Shown: in pieces, positions 34,945 to 46,010 of the stretch | Position numbering within the stretch: the stretch's first letter is position 1 | How the letters are laid out: each line of letters opens with the position of its first letter | Assembly: GCF_036711975.1 (NCBI RefSeq) | Contig: NC_091976.1 | Span: forward strand, 3,472,001-3,536,000 | Source of the DNA: Onthophagus taurus | Lineage: Eukaryota > Arthropoda > Insecta > Coleoptera > Scarabaeidae | Direction: 5' to 3' | DNA length: 64,000 nucleotides | The notes under the pieces: generated by a model | What the model was told of the DNA's origin: nothing | Databases searched by the model: none | What the model saw: only the letters and a program-made list of their open reading frames with translations | Made by a program: the position numbers and the translations under genes

Positions 34945-35165
34945 TACTCACGAAAAAGGATAAAAATAAAAAAGGACTTAGTTTACGTTTTGTGTTTTCT
35001 TTCAGGAACCCACCAGTGACCGCCGCCGATGAGTTGACCTCGTGTCGTTGTCGAAGAGAAGAACCAAGTTCCGATCGCCGGACCCCAGCCAAGATGATGC
35101 AATTCACGAATTTTTTTTTTATTTTTAATGTCTTCACTGTTACTAATCCATGCTCGAAGGACCAA

Positions 35166-35371
35166 TGTTTTTGGGGAATAAATCCACTTTTTAGTTTCTG
35201 CTGTATTTTAATATATTCAAGTATAAACGATTAAATCTTTACATGCCATGACCGTTAACTCGCGTCTTCGCCATGACACCCGCTTCGTGTTGTGCGCAAT
35301 GTGCACCGTTTTCAATACTACCAACCCAACAGTACTCAAAACTTAAAAATATTAATGTTACTAACTCAACA
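35166..35371 (-). repeat. 5' LTR of the BEL/Pao element
   Basis: 206 bp; followed on the right by the GTCGT target duplication. Confidence 0.95.
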
Positions 35372-35473
35372 GTCGTCCACACCAAGATCCGGAATTACAA
35401 CCCCTATAAATTGTAGACCTCTGCTTCTGTGTGGTTAAGGGTACTTAACCATTTCTACCTGAGACGAGACCTA

Positions 35474-35989
35474 CACTGAGGGATATTATTCTTGACTTTC
35501 AAGAAAAATTTATTCTTGAATGTATTTCTTAGAAACAAGTTAAAACAAAAATATTTTTTTGTTTTAAGAATAGAAATATTATCGAATGAAGTATCTCATA
35601 TTCTTAGCATCGAAGAATATCAATTCTTTGTATCAAAAAATTCGTTCCTGCGTCAATAATTTATAACACTCAAATGAAGAATTATACAAGATTGTTGTTA
35701 CATGAATAAGTTTTTCTAAAAAGAAAGATACGTTATTCTTGGTATAAGAAAATATTCTCGATACGAAAATGGCATTGTTGACGAAACAGTAAGATACTCT
35801 TTTTAAAGATGATTGATTTACTTTCACTAAAAATTCGTTTTCTTGAGAATCAAGAATATTTGTATACTTGCTTTGAGAATATGTGGTTTTTCTTCACTTA
35901 ACAAAATGATCTTCTTGTAGATTTACACGAATATGTTAAGCTTGTGCCAAGAGTAATAATCTTCGTTCAAGAATATATTTCCCTCGGTG
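35474..35989. mobile_element. MITE with CACTGAGGGA tips and TTCTTG subterminal repeats
   Basis: CACTGAGGGATATTATTCTT at the left and its near mirror at the right end (35989), flanked by TA (35472-35473 and 35990-35991). The interior has many TTCTTG and CAAGAATA motifs in both orientations, probably transposase-binding repeats. No coding. The superfamily is uncertain because CACTG tips occur in several. Confidence 0.65.
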
Positions 35990-36030
35990 TACAACTCCGT
36001 ATAGTTTAGAAAGTCAGGGACGTACCAACG

Positions 36031-36560
36031 GAGTGCGGGAAGTTAGCCCCCATTTTTTGATTTTTTATTGTTGTTCTAGATTGTTCTAGAGTTGTTCTAC
36101 ATTGTTCCAAAGCGGCAAATCGAAAAAATAAGAACTCCGCGAGAAAACCGAAAAAACGGGTTTTTTGGCTAGCCCCCCATTTTTGGAAAAATCAAATTTT
36201 CTTTGTTGTTCTGGGTTGTTCTAGTTGTTCTAGTAATTGTTCTAGAAAATCAAAATTATGGGATACAGCATTACGAAGTTATAACTAAAAATAGGTTTAG
36301 CCGCCGAAATATCTAGTTGATTGCTGTGACGATAGTTTTTCTATTATCAATTCCATATTACAAATATATACTTATTATAGCTAACGCAATCTGGAACAGC
36401 TATTATTTTCACTAGAACAACTCTCTAAAAGGCACTTTACTCTTTGAAAATTAAAATTTTTCGAAGTTTCAGTCAGTAATTCTTGTGTCAGCGGTTTTAT
36501 ATTACACAATAAGAATTAAAAAATATAGAACAATCTAAAATAACTCAATCTTTGTCGATT
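36031..36560 (+). repeat. Left arm of the MULE-like foldback
   Basis: Contains about ten GTTGTTCTAG-type decamers between 36070 and 36245, plus ATTGTGTAATATAAAACCGC (read in mirror) near the inner edge. It matches the right arm with few differences. Confidence 0.75.
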
Positions 36561-37149
36561 CAAATTGTTCTAGATGTGTTTTACGTTTAACATGGATATT
36601 AATTTTGCAAAATCACATATTTTTTGTTGCTCTAAATTGTTCTTGTTGTTCTAGGTACTTAAAATGTTTATTTAATCACTGCGGCTTTAGTTCTTTTAAA
36701 GTTTCATATTAAAAATTAGTACTTACAACAATTAAAACAATTCAGAACAGCTGTTATTTTCACTAGAAAAACCTTAAATTTCAGTTATTGTGATATCGGA
36801 CAGATTTTGTTGAATCAGTGAACCCAACCTTTAATGTAATAATAGTTTTAAAAAACTAAAAACATATGGAATAATCTGACCATCCTAATTTTCTAAAAAT
36901 CACAAGTTTCACCTTTCTCTTTAAACTTATAATAGTAAAACATAAGTTGCGATTTAAAGTGTATAAACTAAGTAATAAATTAATAAATAAGCTAAACTAA
37001 CAAAAAATACAACAACTATTCGATCAGTATTACTATATCAGTACAATAACTTATTCTAAGGTAAACTATAACTAAATAAACTAAATTATGTAAATAAACT
37101 AATATCATGGAATAATATGGTTACATCACTTTGCTCATTTATAAACATA

Positions 37150-38631
37150 CATTCAGCAGCAGAAGTCTGCGTACAACGAACGTAGAATGCTTTAAGCGGT
37201 AAAAAAATAGTGATAATCTAATGCGATAAACTTCAACTCATATTTTTTCTGCATGTTAACAATATATAAATTTATTAACAAAATATAAATCAATAAAATA
37301 TTAACATTACTTAATAAAAAAAATTTAAACTAAAAATACTTCAAATAATGCCTATGGAAAAATCTACGTACAGAGCAAAGCGACTAGTGTAAACCGGTTT
37401 TGTAAATAGGTGTTTCCGGTTTTAACAACAAAATAGTTGATTTCAATTGCATTAGCAAAGAATTTGAAGCTAAAAGTTAGAATGGAGACGAAAGGAAAAG
37501 AAATTGAAGTTGGAGAAAAAAAGATTATTGTAAAGCTATGGAAAGAGGGAAAAACTCTACGAGAAATAGGAGCAACTGTAGGCAGATCACATTCCTCTAT
37601 TCAGAGAGTCATTAATAACTACAAAAACACTGGAGACTACGTCTCACGACCGCGAACGGGTTGACCATCCCTTCTAATATACCGAGTGGAGCGAAGCCAA
37701 CTACCAGTCACGTTGCACGAAAAAAACCATTTGTATCAGATGTCAATCGAAAGAAGCGGATCGCCTTTGCTAAAGAACACCTAAATAAGCCTATAGAGTT
37801 CTGGGAGAAGGTTCTTTTTACAGATGAGAGTAAATTTTGCATCTTCGGCATTAAAGGAAAACAACTTGTGTGGAGAAAACCCGGTACTGCTCTTGATCCT
37901 AAAAACTTAAAAGCTGCTGTAAAACATGGAGATAGTGGAGTGATGGTTTGGGGATGTATGTGCGCCAAAGGAGTAGGAAAATTGGCATTTATAACATCCA
38001 CAATGGACCATAAACTATATATAGATATTTTAAAGGAAAAGTTGAAGCCAAGCACCGACAACTTGGGTTTGGGGTCCGAATACATTTTTCAACAAAACAA
38101 CGACCCTAAACATTGTGCCCACAATACCAAACTTTGGCTGCTATATAACACCCCAAAACAATTGAAAACAACCCCACAGTCACCGGACTTAAATCCGATT
38201 GAACACTCGTGGGATTTATTGGAACGCAGGATTCGTCAATATAATATAACATCGAAGGAAGTGCTAAAAAGTGTTATGATTGACGAATGGGCAAAAATCA
38301 CTAGGGAAGACACGAAGAAATTAGTACAATCCATGCCGAAACGTTTAAGGGAGGTCATTAAACGTAAGGGTTATCCGACCTCCTACTAATATATTTTTTA
38401 TAGAAGTCGCCTTAATCTGTACGCAGATTTTTGCATAGGCACTATTTGAAGTATTTTTAGTTTAAATTTTTTTTATTAAGTAATGTTTTTATTTTATTGA
38501 TTTATAGTTTGTTAATAAATTAGATAATACAGAAAAAATATGAGTTGAAGTTTATCGCATTAGATTATCACTATTTTTTTACCGCTTAAATCATACTACG
38601 TTCGTTGTACGCAGACTTCTGCTGCTGAGCG
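37150..38631 (+). mobile_element. Tc1-family transposon nested in the foldback
   Basis: Inverted repeats of about 230 bp begin CATTCAGCAGCAGAAGTCTG at 37150 and end with the near mirror at 38631, flanked by TA (37148-37149 and 38632-38633). A second copy of the tip phrase (TCTACGTACAGAG-like at the left, CTGTACGCAGATTTTTG at the right) recurs at the inner edge of each arm. Confidence 0.85.
37482..38389 (+). pseudogene. Tc1-like transposase with internal deletion
   Basis: The start METKGKE at 37482 opens a helix-turn-helix (TLREIGATVGRSHSSIQRV). It runs into a stop just after SRPRTG, and the second DNA-binding segment is largely deleted before the catalytic half resumes in another frame (VARKKPFVSD). 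It has FTDES, then FQQNNDPKH where the second catalytic aspartate is asparagine, then LNPIEHSWD and a complete C-terminus. Deletion, frameshift and catalytic loss make it inactive. Confidence 0.85.
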
Positions 38632-38699
38632 TATATGCACATTTGTACATTTATTTCAGTAGCTTCTTCAACTTGTACGGATTTTTTTCGTAAGTCATT

Positions 38700-39218
38700 A
38701 AATAATATTTAATTGAGTTGTTTTAGATTGTTCTATGCTTTTTAATCCTTATTGTGTAATATAAAACCGCTGACACAAGTATTACTGATTGAAATTTCCA
38801 AAAACTTTAACTTTCAAAGAGTAAAGTGCCCTTTAGAGAATTGTTCTAGTGAAAATAATAGCTGTTCCAGATTGCGTTAGCAATAATAAGTATATATTTG
38901 TAATATGGAATTGATAATAGAAAAACTATGGTCACAGCAATCAACTAGACATTTCGGCGGCCAAACCTATTTTTAGTTATAACTTCGTAATGCTGTATCC
39001 CATAATTTTGATTTTCTGGAACAATAACTAGAACAACCCAGAACAACAAAGAAAATTCGATTTTTCCAAAAATGGGGGCTAGTCAAAAAACCCGTTTTTT
39101 CGGTTTTCTCGCGGAGTTTATATTTTTTCGATTTGCCGCTTGGGAACAATGTAGAACAACTCTAGAACAACAATGAAAAATTTAAAAATCCAAAAATGAG
39201 GGGCTAACTTCCTGCAGT
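38700..39218 (-). repeat. Right arm of the MULE-like foldback
   Basis: Reverse complement of 36031-36560, including the CTAGAACAAC decamers at 39015-39175. Confidence 0.75.
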
Positions 39219-39228
39219 CGTACCAACG

Positions 39229-39727
39229 ACTTTCTTTAAGTTAATTACACTTAACTTTATTGGTCAGTAAACTATATAATAATAATATTTTTAGTACTGT
39301 TGATAGATGAAAGAAATGGGGGTTAAATATACCCTAAAACCTAATTCAAATCAAATTAAAATCTAATTAAAAAAAAATTAATTACTTTTTGAAAATTATT
39401 TTCTTAATCCTTATTTAATAATGATAACAAATATTAGGTACCAGAACTTATTTTCGCTTAAAAAAAAAGTTAATTATTTTTAAGAACATTACAAAAAAGT
39501 TGCTTATGCCGTGCCTGATTTTGTAAACCCAAAAGGTAAAACTATTGCCACTTCTATTGTTAACGGTTTTTTACAGCCGTATCGTAATTCCGGATCTTGA
39601 ATATATTTTGTGATAAAGCATTCGACGTGTTAAATTTATATTAAATTTAGCACGTCTTGTACGAAGATAGTTTGTAAAACTAAACTGTAGATAGGATGCG
39701 ATAATACTTTCTCAGAAATAGATTTGT
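39229..39727. other. Histone-locus spacer
   Basis: AT-rich, no gene seen. Confidence 0.5.
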
Positions 39728-39743
39728 GGCTCTGAAAAGAACC
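39728..39743 (-). terminator. Histone mRNA 3' stem-loop of H2B
   Basis: GGTTCTTTTCAGAGCC on the minus strand, 25 nt past the H2B stop; one stem pair is G-U. Confidence 0.93.
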
Positions 39744-39767
39744 GGTCGTTATAAAAATGTAGAGAAA

Positions 39768-40139
39768 TTATTTGGAACTTGTGTATTTCGTAACAGCTTT
39801 GGTGCCTTCACTTACGGCGTGCTTCGCCAATTCTCCCGGTAATAGAAGTCTGACGGCCGTCTGAATTTCGCGACTGGTGATCGTCGATCTTTTGTTATAA
39901 TGGGCCAAACGAGACGCTTCCGCGGCAATTCGCTCGAAAATATCGTTCACAAAGCTGTTCATGATGCTCATAGCTTTACTCGAAATGCCAGTGTCAGGAT
40001 GAACTTGCTTCAATACCTTGTAAATGTAAATAGCGTAGCTTTCCTTCCTCTTGCGCTTCTTCTTTTTGTCGGTTTTCGAAATGTTTTTCTGCGCTTTACC
40101 GGCCTTTTTGGCTGCTTTTCCACTAGTTTTTGGTGGCAT
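39768..40139 (-). CDS. H2B: Histone H2B
   Basis: A 123-codon complete H2B with an insect-type lysine-rich tail ([19 protein letters not shown]), fold motifs [16 protein letters not shown] and [20 protein letters not shown], and C-terminus [17 protein letters not shown] carrying the conserved ubiquitination lysine. Intronless; the histone stem-loop follows. It is divergent from H2A across a 315-bp promoter, the usual H2A-H2B pairing. Confidence 0.99.
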   Translation of the reverse strand: MPPKTSGKAAKKAGKAQKNISKTDKKKKRKRKESYAIYIYKVLKQVHPDTGISSKAMSIMNSFVNDIFERIAAEASRLAHYNKRSTITSREIQTAVRLLLPGELAKHAVSEGTKAVTKYTSSK

Positions 40140-40351
40140 TGTTGATTAGTTAATATTAATAAATCGATTACAAGATTTTAATATCGTTCAGTACTCGCAC
40201 GACGTTAACAAACCGTTCGCGTCTACAGAATTAAAAAAAAAACCCGTCGTTGTCGCTTAAAACGTGGAAGCGTCGGACCAGTAGGCCACGCCTCCTGTTG
40301 CTACCGCTTGGTTGACGGCTGCCTATTGGTTGCACCGTCGGCGTAGATGCG

Positions 40352-40359
40352 TATAAATA
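40352..40359 (+). promoter_or_regulatory. H2A TATA box
   Basis: TATAAATA about 100 bp upstream of the H2A start. An inverted CCAAT (ATTGG) lies at about 40324-40329. No clear TATA box is seen for H2B. Confidence 0.7.
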
Positions 40360-40448
40360 TTTTAAAACAACGGTTTCGCTGGCATTGAAACTAGAACCAT
40401 ATTGTTGAAGTTTTCGGCACACATTTAATCAACAATCAATTAATCTAA

Positions 40449-40829
<381 letters not shown>

Positions 40830-40869
40830 ATTCCTCTTGCATCCTTGCCGCCGCTGAACATTAACAAAC

Positions 40870-40885
40870 GGCCCTTCTCAGGGCC
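40870..40885 (+). terminator. Histone mRNA 3' stem-loop of H2A
   Basis: GGCCCTTCTCAGGGCC, a perfect 6-bp stem with TTCT-type loop, consensus histone signal. Confidence 0.95.
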
Positions 40886-41250
40886 ACAAACATAATATCA
40901 GAATAATGAACTATCAATGTCTACGATTGCGACAAATATAAAGATAATATTTGTGCATCATTCTTGTTGCTGGTGTTGTTCATCTAACAACTTTTCATTT
41001 GTGAACAAATAATAAAACAAGTTAAAGCTTTGTGCCTATAGATATCATTTGAGATTTTCTTAACCAAGCACGGCAGTGTCATCTGAGAGACGGCTGCGTA
41101 TAAACATAACATATACTAAAGAAAATAATAAAAAATAACGTTAAGATACGTCATTAAAGAAGGTCATTCAATATTTTCAATAAGCAACAAATAAAAAAAT
41201 TAAAGAAATATACAATAAATGTTAAATAACAATTAAATCTTATTTGTTCT
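40886..41250. other. Intergenic stretch
   Basis: No further histone gene (H1 in particular) or other feature seen between H2A and the piggyBac. Confidence 0.5.
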
Positions 41251-41513
41251 TTAACCTTTAACTACCCGCGCTCTATAATCTCGCGTAGCTACCCGCGCGG
41301 TGTATTATGTACACCACATCTATGAATAAGAGATGAAGTACATAAATCAATGTATAGGGATAAGAAAACATGTTGCCTCGATTTTTCATGCTGTTTTATT
41401 GAGATATAAAACACAGTTCTCGACAAAAAAGGCAAACTCTTCAACAAAGAAAAGATTCAAAAAAAAAAACCCCAAATATTAATATCTCACATATAAAGTA
41501 TGGTTAGTTTGTT

Positions 41514-43696
41514 TCATCCGCTGCTTGCTTCGCCATTTTTGCAGGAATCGCATGTAACAACTGTTGTCATATGGTGTTTGCAAACTGACCTATTGCAACT
41601 TCCGCAAATTATGGTTGTGACTCGATTTTTTTTCCTACCGCAAATGAAACACCTCGCTCGTATCTTTGCAGGTGGCTCCTCCTCATTGGTGTCTTCTGCT
41701 GGTCTTTTGTATTTTGCTAGGAAACAGTGTATATCACTTGGCAATGACTGTATGCTGGCACGTTCAGAGAGATATGGCTTCATCAAACCTAAGGAGAGCA
41801 GCACCTTCAAAAATTCTCTTCTGTGCTTGTAAGCTGTATTGACATGAGTTGCATTATAGAGCAGTTGTCCATTGGTCCCCGCGATGTTCATCAGTTGGAA
41901 GAATATAACCAAAGGCCATCTTCTTGTCCTTCTTGATATTGAGTATGTGCCACACATTTTATCAACGGTATCAACTCCTCCTTTGGTGGCGTTATAATGT
42001 AAGATGATATCAGGCTTACTCGAAACTGGATCTATATCTCCATCCTCGTGCATTGTTGAGATTAATACGACCGCTTTATTTTTTTTCGGTACGTAGGAAA
42101 CCAATGTTACATTTTTCTGGAATCCAAACAACGAAGATTTCACAGGTCTAGTTTTATGAGACAAAAAGTCTTGCGGTATTTCGCGTTTATTTTTTTTCAT
42201 GGTCCCAATCATAGTAATTTTATCTTCCAATAATTCTTTCGCTAGCGGATAACTTGAATACCAGTTGTCACACGTTAAATTCCGATTACTATCTTTCACT
42301 TCCTTCAACAAGCGGTGAACCCTTCGGGTTGCTTACCGCAATAAACTTCAAAATTCGACACATAAAATGTTTTTGCATCACATAATACAAAAACCTTCAT
42401 TCCATACTTCGCCGGTTTGTTTGGAATATACTGAAGAAAACTACAGCGTCCTCGGAAAGGTATCAACATTTCATCAATAGTTAAAAAATTGTCCACAGAG
42501 TAGTTGTTCTTGCAATTCTCTATAAATTTATCTATGACCCATCTTATTGCAGCTAATTTATCTATCTTTTTTCTTTGATTCCTTGTACTTTTATCATCAA
42601 ATCGGATAACGGCAAGTAAAAATAGGAATCTGTTTTTACCCATACATGCCCGAAAAATTTCAGAACCGGTACCATCTGTTGTCCAGAGTTCTAAAAAGTG
42701 AGTATGATTTTGCTTCTTATATCCAGATAACAATAGCAAACCCATGAATGCTTGCATTTCTGTTTTTGATACGTCTTTAGCGCCACGTTCTCTCATAAAT
42801 TGAGACCTAACATTCGAAATGTGTAGATTCGTGCATTCAGTTATACAGCGTGTCCCGTATCTTCCGCATCAGAGCATTATACGGTTGTAGGATACATTAT
42901 TCTGAAGCGATCTTTCTAATAAAATTTTTTCGAAATGTTTATAATAACCGCACGGGAACTGTTTAAAGGAACTGTTTTTCGTCCAATCAGCAGATCGCAA
43001 ATCAGACTCAGGTAATCGGTGCCACCCTCGGCCGGTCCGCTACGCCGATGATAACTCGTTTCCCACGTGTACTCACCAATAAATTCGTCATGGAAAGAGA
43101 AATAAACTTTTTCGATGAATCAAAGTTGTCCGTTATTGGTCGTCGTTAAACAGTTCCCGTGCGGTTATTATAAACATTTCGAAAAAATTTTATTAGAAAG
43201 ATCGCTTCAGAATAATGTATTCTACAACCGTATAATGCTCTGATGCGGAAGATACGGGACACGCTGTATACTGTATCATTTCATCAGTGAATATTCTCAT
43301 AAAAGCATCTACTTCATTTTGAATGTCCCTTGCTTGTTGTTTGGCACCGGGAAAGATTTTCACAAGATTTTTAGCACTCACCTTACTGAATTTGCTTTTT
43401 AGCGAATTTTTGCTCCATCTAGTCAGTTTATCTTTGGCAATAAAGTAACTGCTATTTCCAATATCTTCTAAATCATCGGAGTCATTACCTTCGATTTCTG
43501 ATTCAGAGTCATGTTCAGTATCTTCTATGTACTCTTCAGAAGAAGTATCAGCATCATCGTCGTGTAATTCTTCTTCCGAATCGGAGTCCCAAATCACTTG
43601 AGCCAGCTCCTCTAATTCACTCTGCGTCAATTTTTTGGAATCTTTTATTTTTACTTTGTCCCTAAAATGATAAAAATTAAAAATTTTTTTTTTCAT
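41514..43696 (-). pseudogene. piggyBac transposase, disrupted by MITE and frameshift
   Basis: The N-terminus (43696 leftwards) is acidic (DSDSEEELHDDD). The reading frame runs up to the MITE at 43266 and resumes at 42840 with MRERGAKDVSKTEMQAF. The core shows IDEMLIPFRG (first D), a one-base frameshift near 42305-42311, CDNWYSSYPLAKEL (second D) and KGGVDTVDKM (third D). The C-terminus is a cysteine-rich zinc finger (CFICGRKK ... CGSCNRSVCKHH ... CDSC). Apart from the MITE and the single frameshift the gene looks whole. Confidence 0.88.
42846..43266. mobile_element. 421-bp MITE inside the piggyBac transposase
   Basis: Inverted repeats of about 125 bp (tip CAGCGTGTCCCGTATCTTCC) are flanked by TA (42844-42845 and 43267-43268). 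The centre is non-coding. It separates the N-terminal exon region from the catalytic core of the transposase. Confidence 0.88.
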
Positions 43697-44189
43697 TTGT
43701 TTAGCTGCCCTAAATGGCAGTCACTATTACTTACATAGCTACCCGCGCGGTGTATTTCATACACCAGACTGTAGTGCACCAAATAAATTGTCAATAAACC
43801 CAACTAACTTTCCAGCCACCAAAGCGTAAGTGTCTGAGCTACTAGTAAACACATCGGTCGTAGGTTACATCGAGGGGCATGAGTGGGGGATACCGCATTG
43901 GATTTTAACCGCTTTTTTAGTAGAACTGGTGTATTTTATACACCGGCGCGAGTAGTTAAAGGTTAAAAGTTCATTTCTATACAAGGTTGTTCAGTTTTTA
44001 ATCGGGAAACTTTACTAGGATGTACTTGCCAAAATAACACAAGTTTTTTATATAAACATAGGATCGCAACTCTTTTGTTTTCGAGCTATGGGCGACCAAA
44101 GTTGAGCAACAATTTACTTAATTTTAAATAAAATTTATTTTTTATTTCTTCTGTAAGTAAACCGTGGAATTTGAAATTTTGTACGTGTT

Positions 44190-45420
44190 TACTACTGGTT
44201 AAGACCTTATTTTCAAGTGTACCTTGAGCTACGCTTATTAAGTATAGAGTTTTTGTATTTGTTTTGATTCTTAGTAGATCGTTTGTTACGTGTTTTTCTG
44301 GGTTTGTTATTAGGCGTAGTGTGCTGTTTAGTTTTTGTTGTAATCTCTTCTTGGCAGTGCACTGCCGGCTATCGGCATTATTATTAATTTGTGGATTTTT
44401 ATTTTGTTGTTTAGGTTTAGTTTGCTTCTTTTATTGATGATACGGTACAGTTTTGCTGTTATGGCTGCTATTTTTCTTCTGGTTTGGTCTGCGTGGCTGT
44501 TTATGTTTAATTTCTTGTCTAGTGTGATTTCTACATATCCAATCTCTCTTTTCCATTCTATTTCCTTCTTGTTGATTTTGACTTTTTCGAGAGTGCGGTG
44601 CGGTCTTGTTTATGCACGAACATTACTGCTTGTGTCTTGTCTTCGTTGATTTTTATTTTTCATTTTTTCACATAACTTATTACTTGGCCTGTTGTTTGTT
44701 GGAGTTTTTTAACGATTGTTGATTTCATCCTTAATGAAGTAAAGATTGCTGTGTCGCCAGCGAATTGTGCTATAGTGGCTTTGTCGGTATATCTGATATG
44801 TATATGTTGAAGAGTCCTAGTACTGAGCCCTGATATTGCGTTTTCCAGTTTGACTTGAAATTGCCTTTTGTTTAAGTATGATTTTAAGATTTGAATTAGT
44901 TTAGTGGCCAGGGTGCCAAACTTTGTCAAAGGCCTTTTCTATATCTAAAAAGATAGCGCCCGTGTGGTTGGACATGTTTGCTTTGCTTATTGTGTGTTCG
45001 GTGATTTTAGTAAGCTGTTGTTCTGTTGAGTGCTCTTTCCTATATCCGAATTGGTGATCGGGGATTATATTGTTTTCTTCTGCTACTTGTCTTATTCTGT
45101 TGTGTAGGGTTCTGTTTTGACTGGTGGGATTTTTGGTTTGCTTCTTTTGCCCGTGATCATTTTCCACAAGGAAAGTTCTTCCGTGTTTAGTTCGTCGAGT
45201 TTGTTTTCCCAGTTACGTTGGTATTTTTCGTTAATATTGTTTCGGATTTCTTTTGTTATTTTGTTCAGTTTACTTTTCGTTTGTGGATGTCTTGTTCTTA
45301 CGTATTCTTTTTTGATTTTTCTTTTCTCATTTAGCTTCTTGTATAATTCCGCTGGAAGTTGTATTTTTTTTTGATATTTAAATATTAAAAAACCAGTGAA
45401 AGTACAGATTACAATGTTCA
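44190..45420 (-). pseudogene. Jockey-type LINE ORF2 reverse transcriptase fragments
   Basis: On the minus strand, in shifting frames: QTKSKLNKITKEIRNNI and LSLWKMITGK (pre-RT region), then HQFGYRKEHSTEQQLTKITE and GAIFLDIEKAFDKVWHPG (first RT aspartate). A deletion follows, then LIQILKSYLNKRQFQVK and FAGDTAIFTS, where the catalytic ADD box reads AGD. The thumb (KIKINEDKTQAVMF) follows. Several frameshifts and the missing segment make it inactive. The 43967-44190 tail is AT-rich and unassigned. Confidence 0.8.
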
Positions 45421-45475
45421 TTTTAATAATTCAACAACTGGTCAAAAATGGATCTAATTGATTCTTACTATCTAA

Positions 45476-46010
45476 ATATTATTAACTCGAAATAAATATC
45501 TAAATTAAATTAATAATTTTAAGGCAAATTAAATCGTGCCACCTATTAATAAGATGCCTAACTATACTTGTTACGAGTTTATACAATCAAATTTACAAGA
45601 ATGTCCAAATTTTGCAAATAGAATATCTTTTGTAATTTTTACATTTTCATATTATTAACTTTAAATAAATGTCTGGATTAAATTAATAATTTTTTATTTA
45701 AATCTAAAATTCTAGACAAATTGAGTCGTGCCATCTGTTAATAAGATGCCCAACTACACGTGTTACGAGAAATTTTGTTTTAGTGATGCAACTGTTTTAT
45801 TGATTTTCTATTGTTACCTGCATTACCTGCATATAATAGTCATCTCATCGGTTTCGATGTCGTTTTGTTTTCCAAACAAAAACAATGTTGTTTGGAAGAA
45901 GCTTCTCTGGCAGTTTTAACAGCTTTTTCACTATGAAGTTTACAAAAATGTCTAAATGTTGCAAGTGGAGTCTTTCTAGTAATCTTTACGTTGAAAATTA
46001 TCTACTAATA
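45476..46010 (+). repeat. Diverged direct duplication
   Basis: Units starting at about 45476 and 45652 share ATTAAATTAATAATTTT, TAATAAGATGCC(T/C)AACTA and GTGTTACGAG-type phrases, then the later phrase TTTACAA(G/A)AATGTC. The second unit has an extra insertion of about 150 bp (45775-45925). Confidence 0.6.

Larger units (their letters stand above)
29542..35371 (-). mobile_element. Complete BEL/Pao LTR retrotransposon
   Basis: A 5830-bp element with 206-bp LTRs at 29542-29747 and 35166-35371 that I read as identical base for base. Both begin TG and end CA. The target duplication GTCGT lies at 29537-29541 and 35372-35376. One uninterrupted 1707-codon ORF fills the interior on the minus strand. 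Identical LTRs, exact TSD and an open frame indicate a very recent insertion between H3 and H2B. Next to the 5' LTR (right side) the minus strand has a TGG that could open a primer binding site; I could not identify the tRNA. Confidence 0.95.
36031..39218. mobile_element. Mutator-like foldback element with 10-bp TSD
   Basis: Direct repeat CGTACCAACG at 36021-36030 and 39219-39228 brackets a 3188-bp structure. Its ends (GGAAGTTAGCCCC and mirror) open long inverted arms of about 520-530 bp (36031-36560, about 38700-39218). The 9-11 bp duplication and long arms fit a non-autonomous Mutator-like (MULE) foldback. The arms carry clustered GTTGTTCTAG motifs. The centre holds a complete-length Tc1 copy (37150-38631). 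No Mutator transposase is present. Confidence 0.75.
41255..43962 (-). mobile_element. piggyBac transposon, 2708 bp, TTAA-flanked
   Basis: Tips CCTTTAACTACCCGCGC (41255) and mirror GCGCGAGTAGTTAAAGG (ending 43962) are flanked by TTAA (41251-41254 and 43963-43966), the hallmark piggyBac target. A subterminal phrase TAGCTACCCGCGCGGTGTAT occurs near both ends (41285 and 43737) in the same direction. The transposase is on the minus strand and is interrupted by a MITE. Confidence 0.9.

Noticed and set aside
35380-39600. AAGATCCGGAATTA near 35383 and its inverted copy near 39580-39597, suggesting one large element
   Set aside because: The matching stretch is only about 14 bp, does not extend, and conflicts with the well-defined MITE and MULE-like boundaries inside it.
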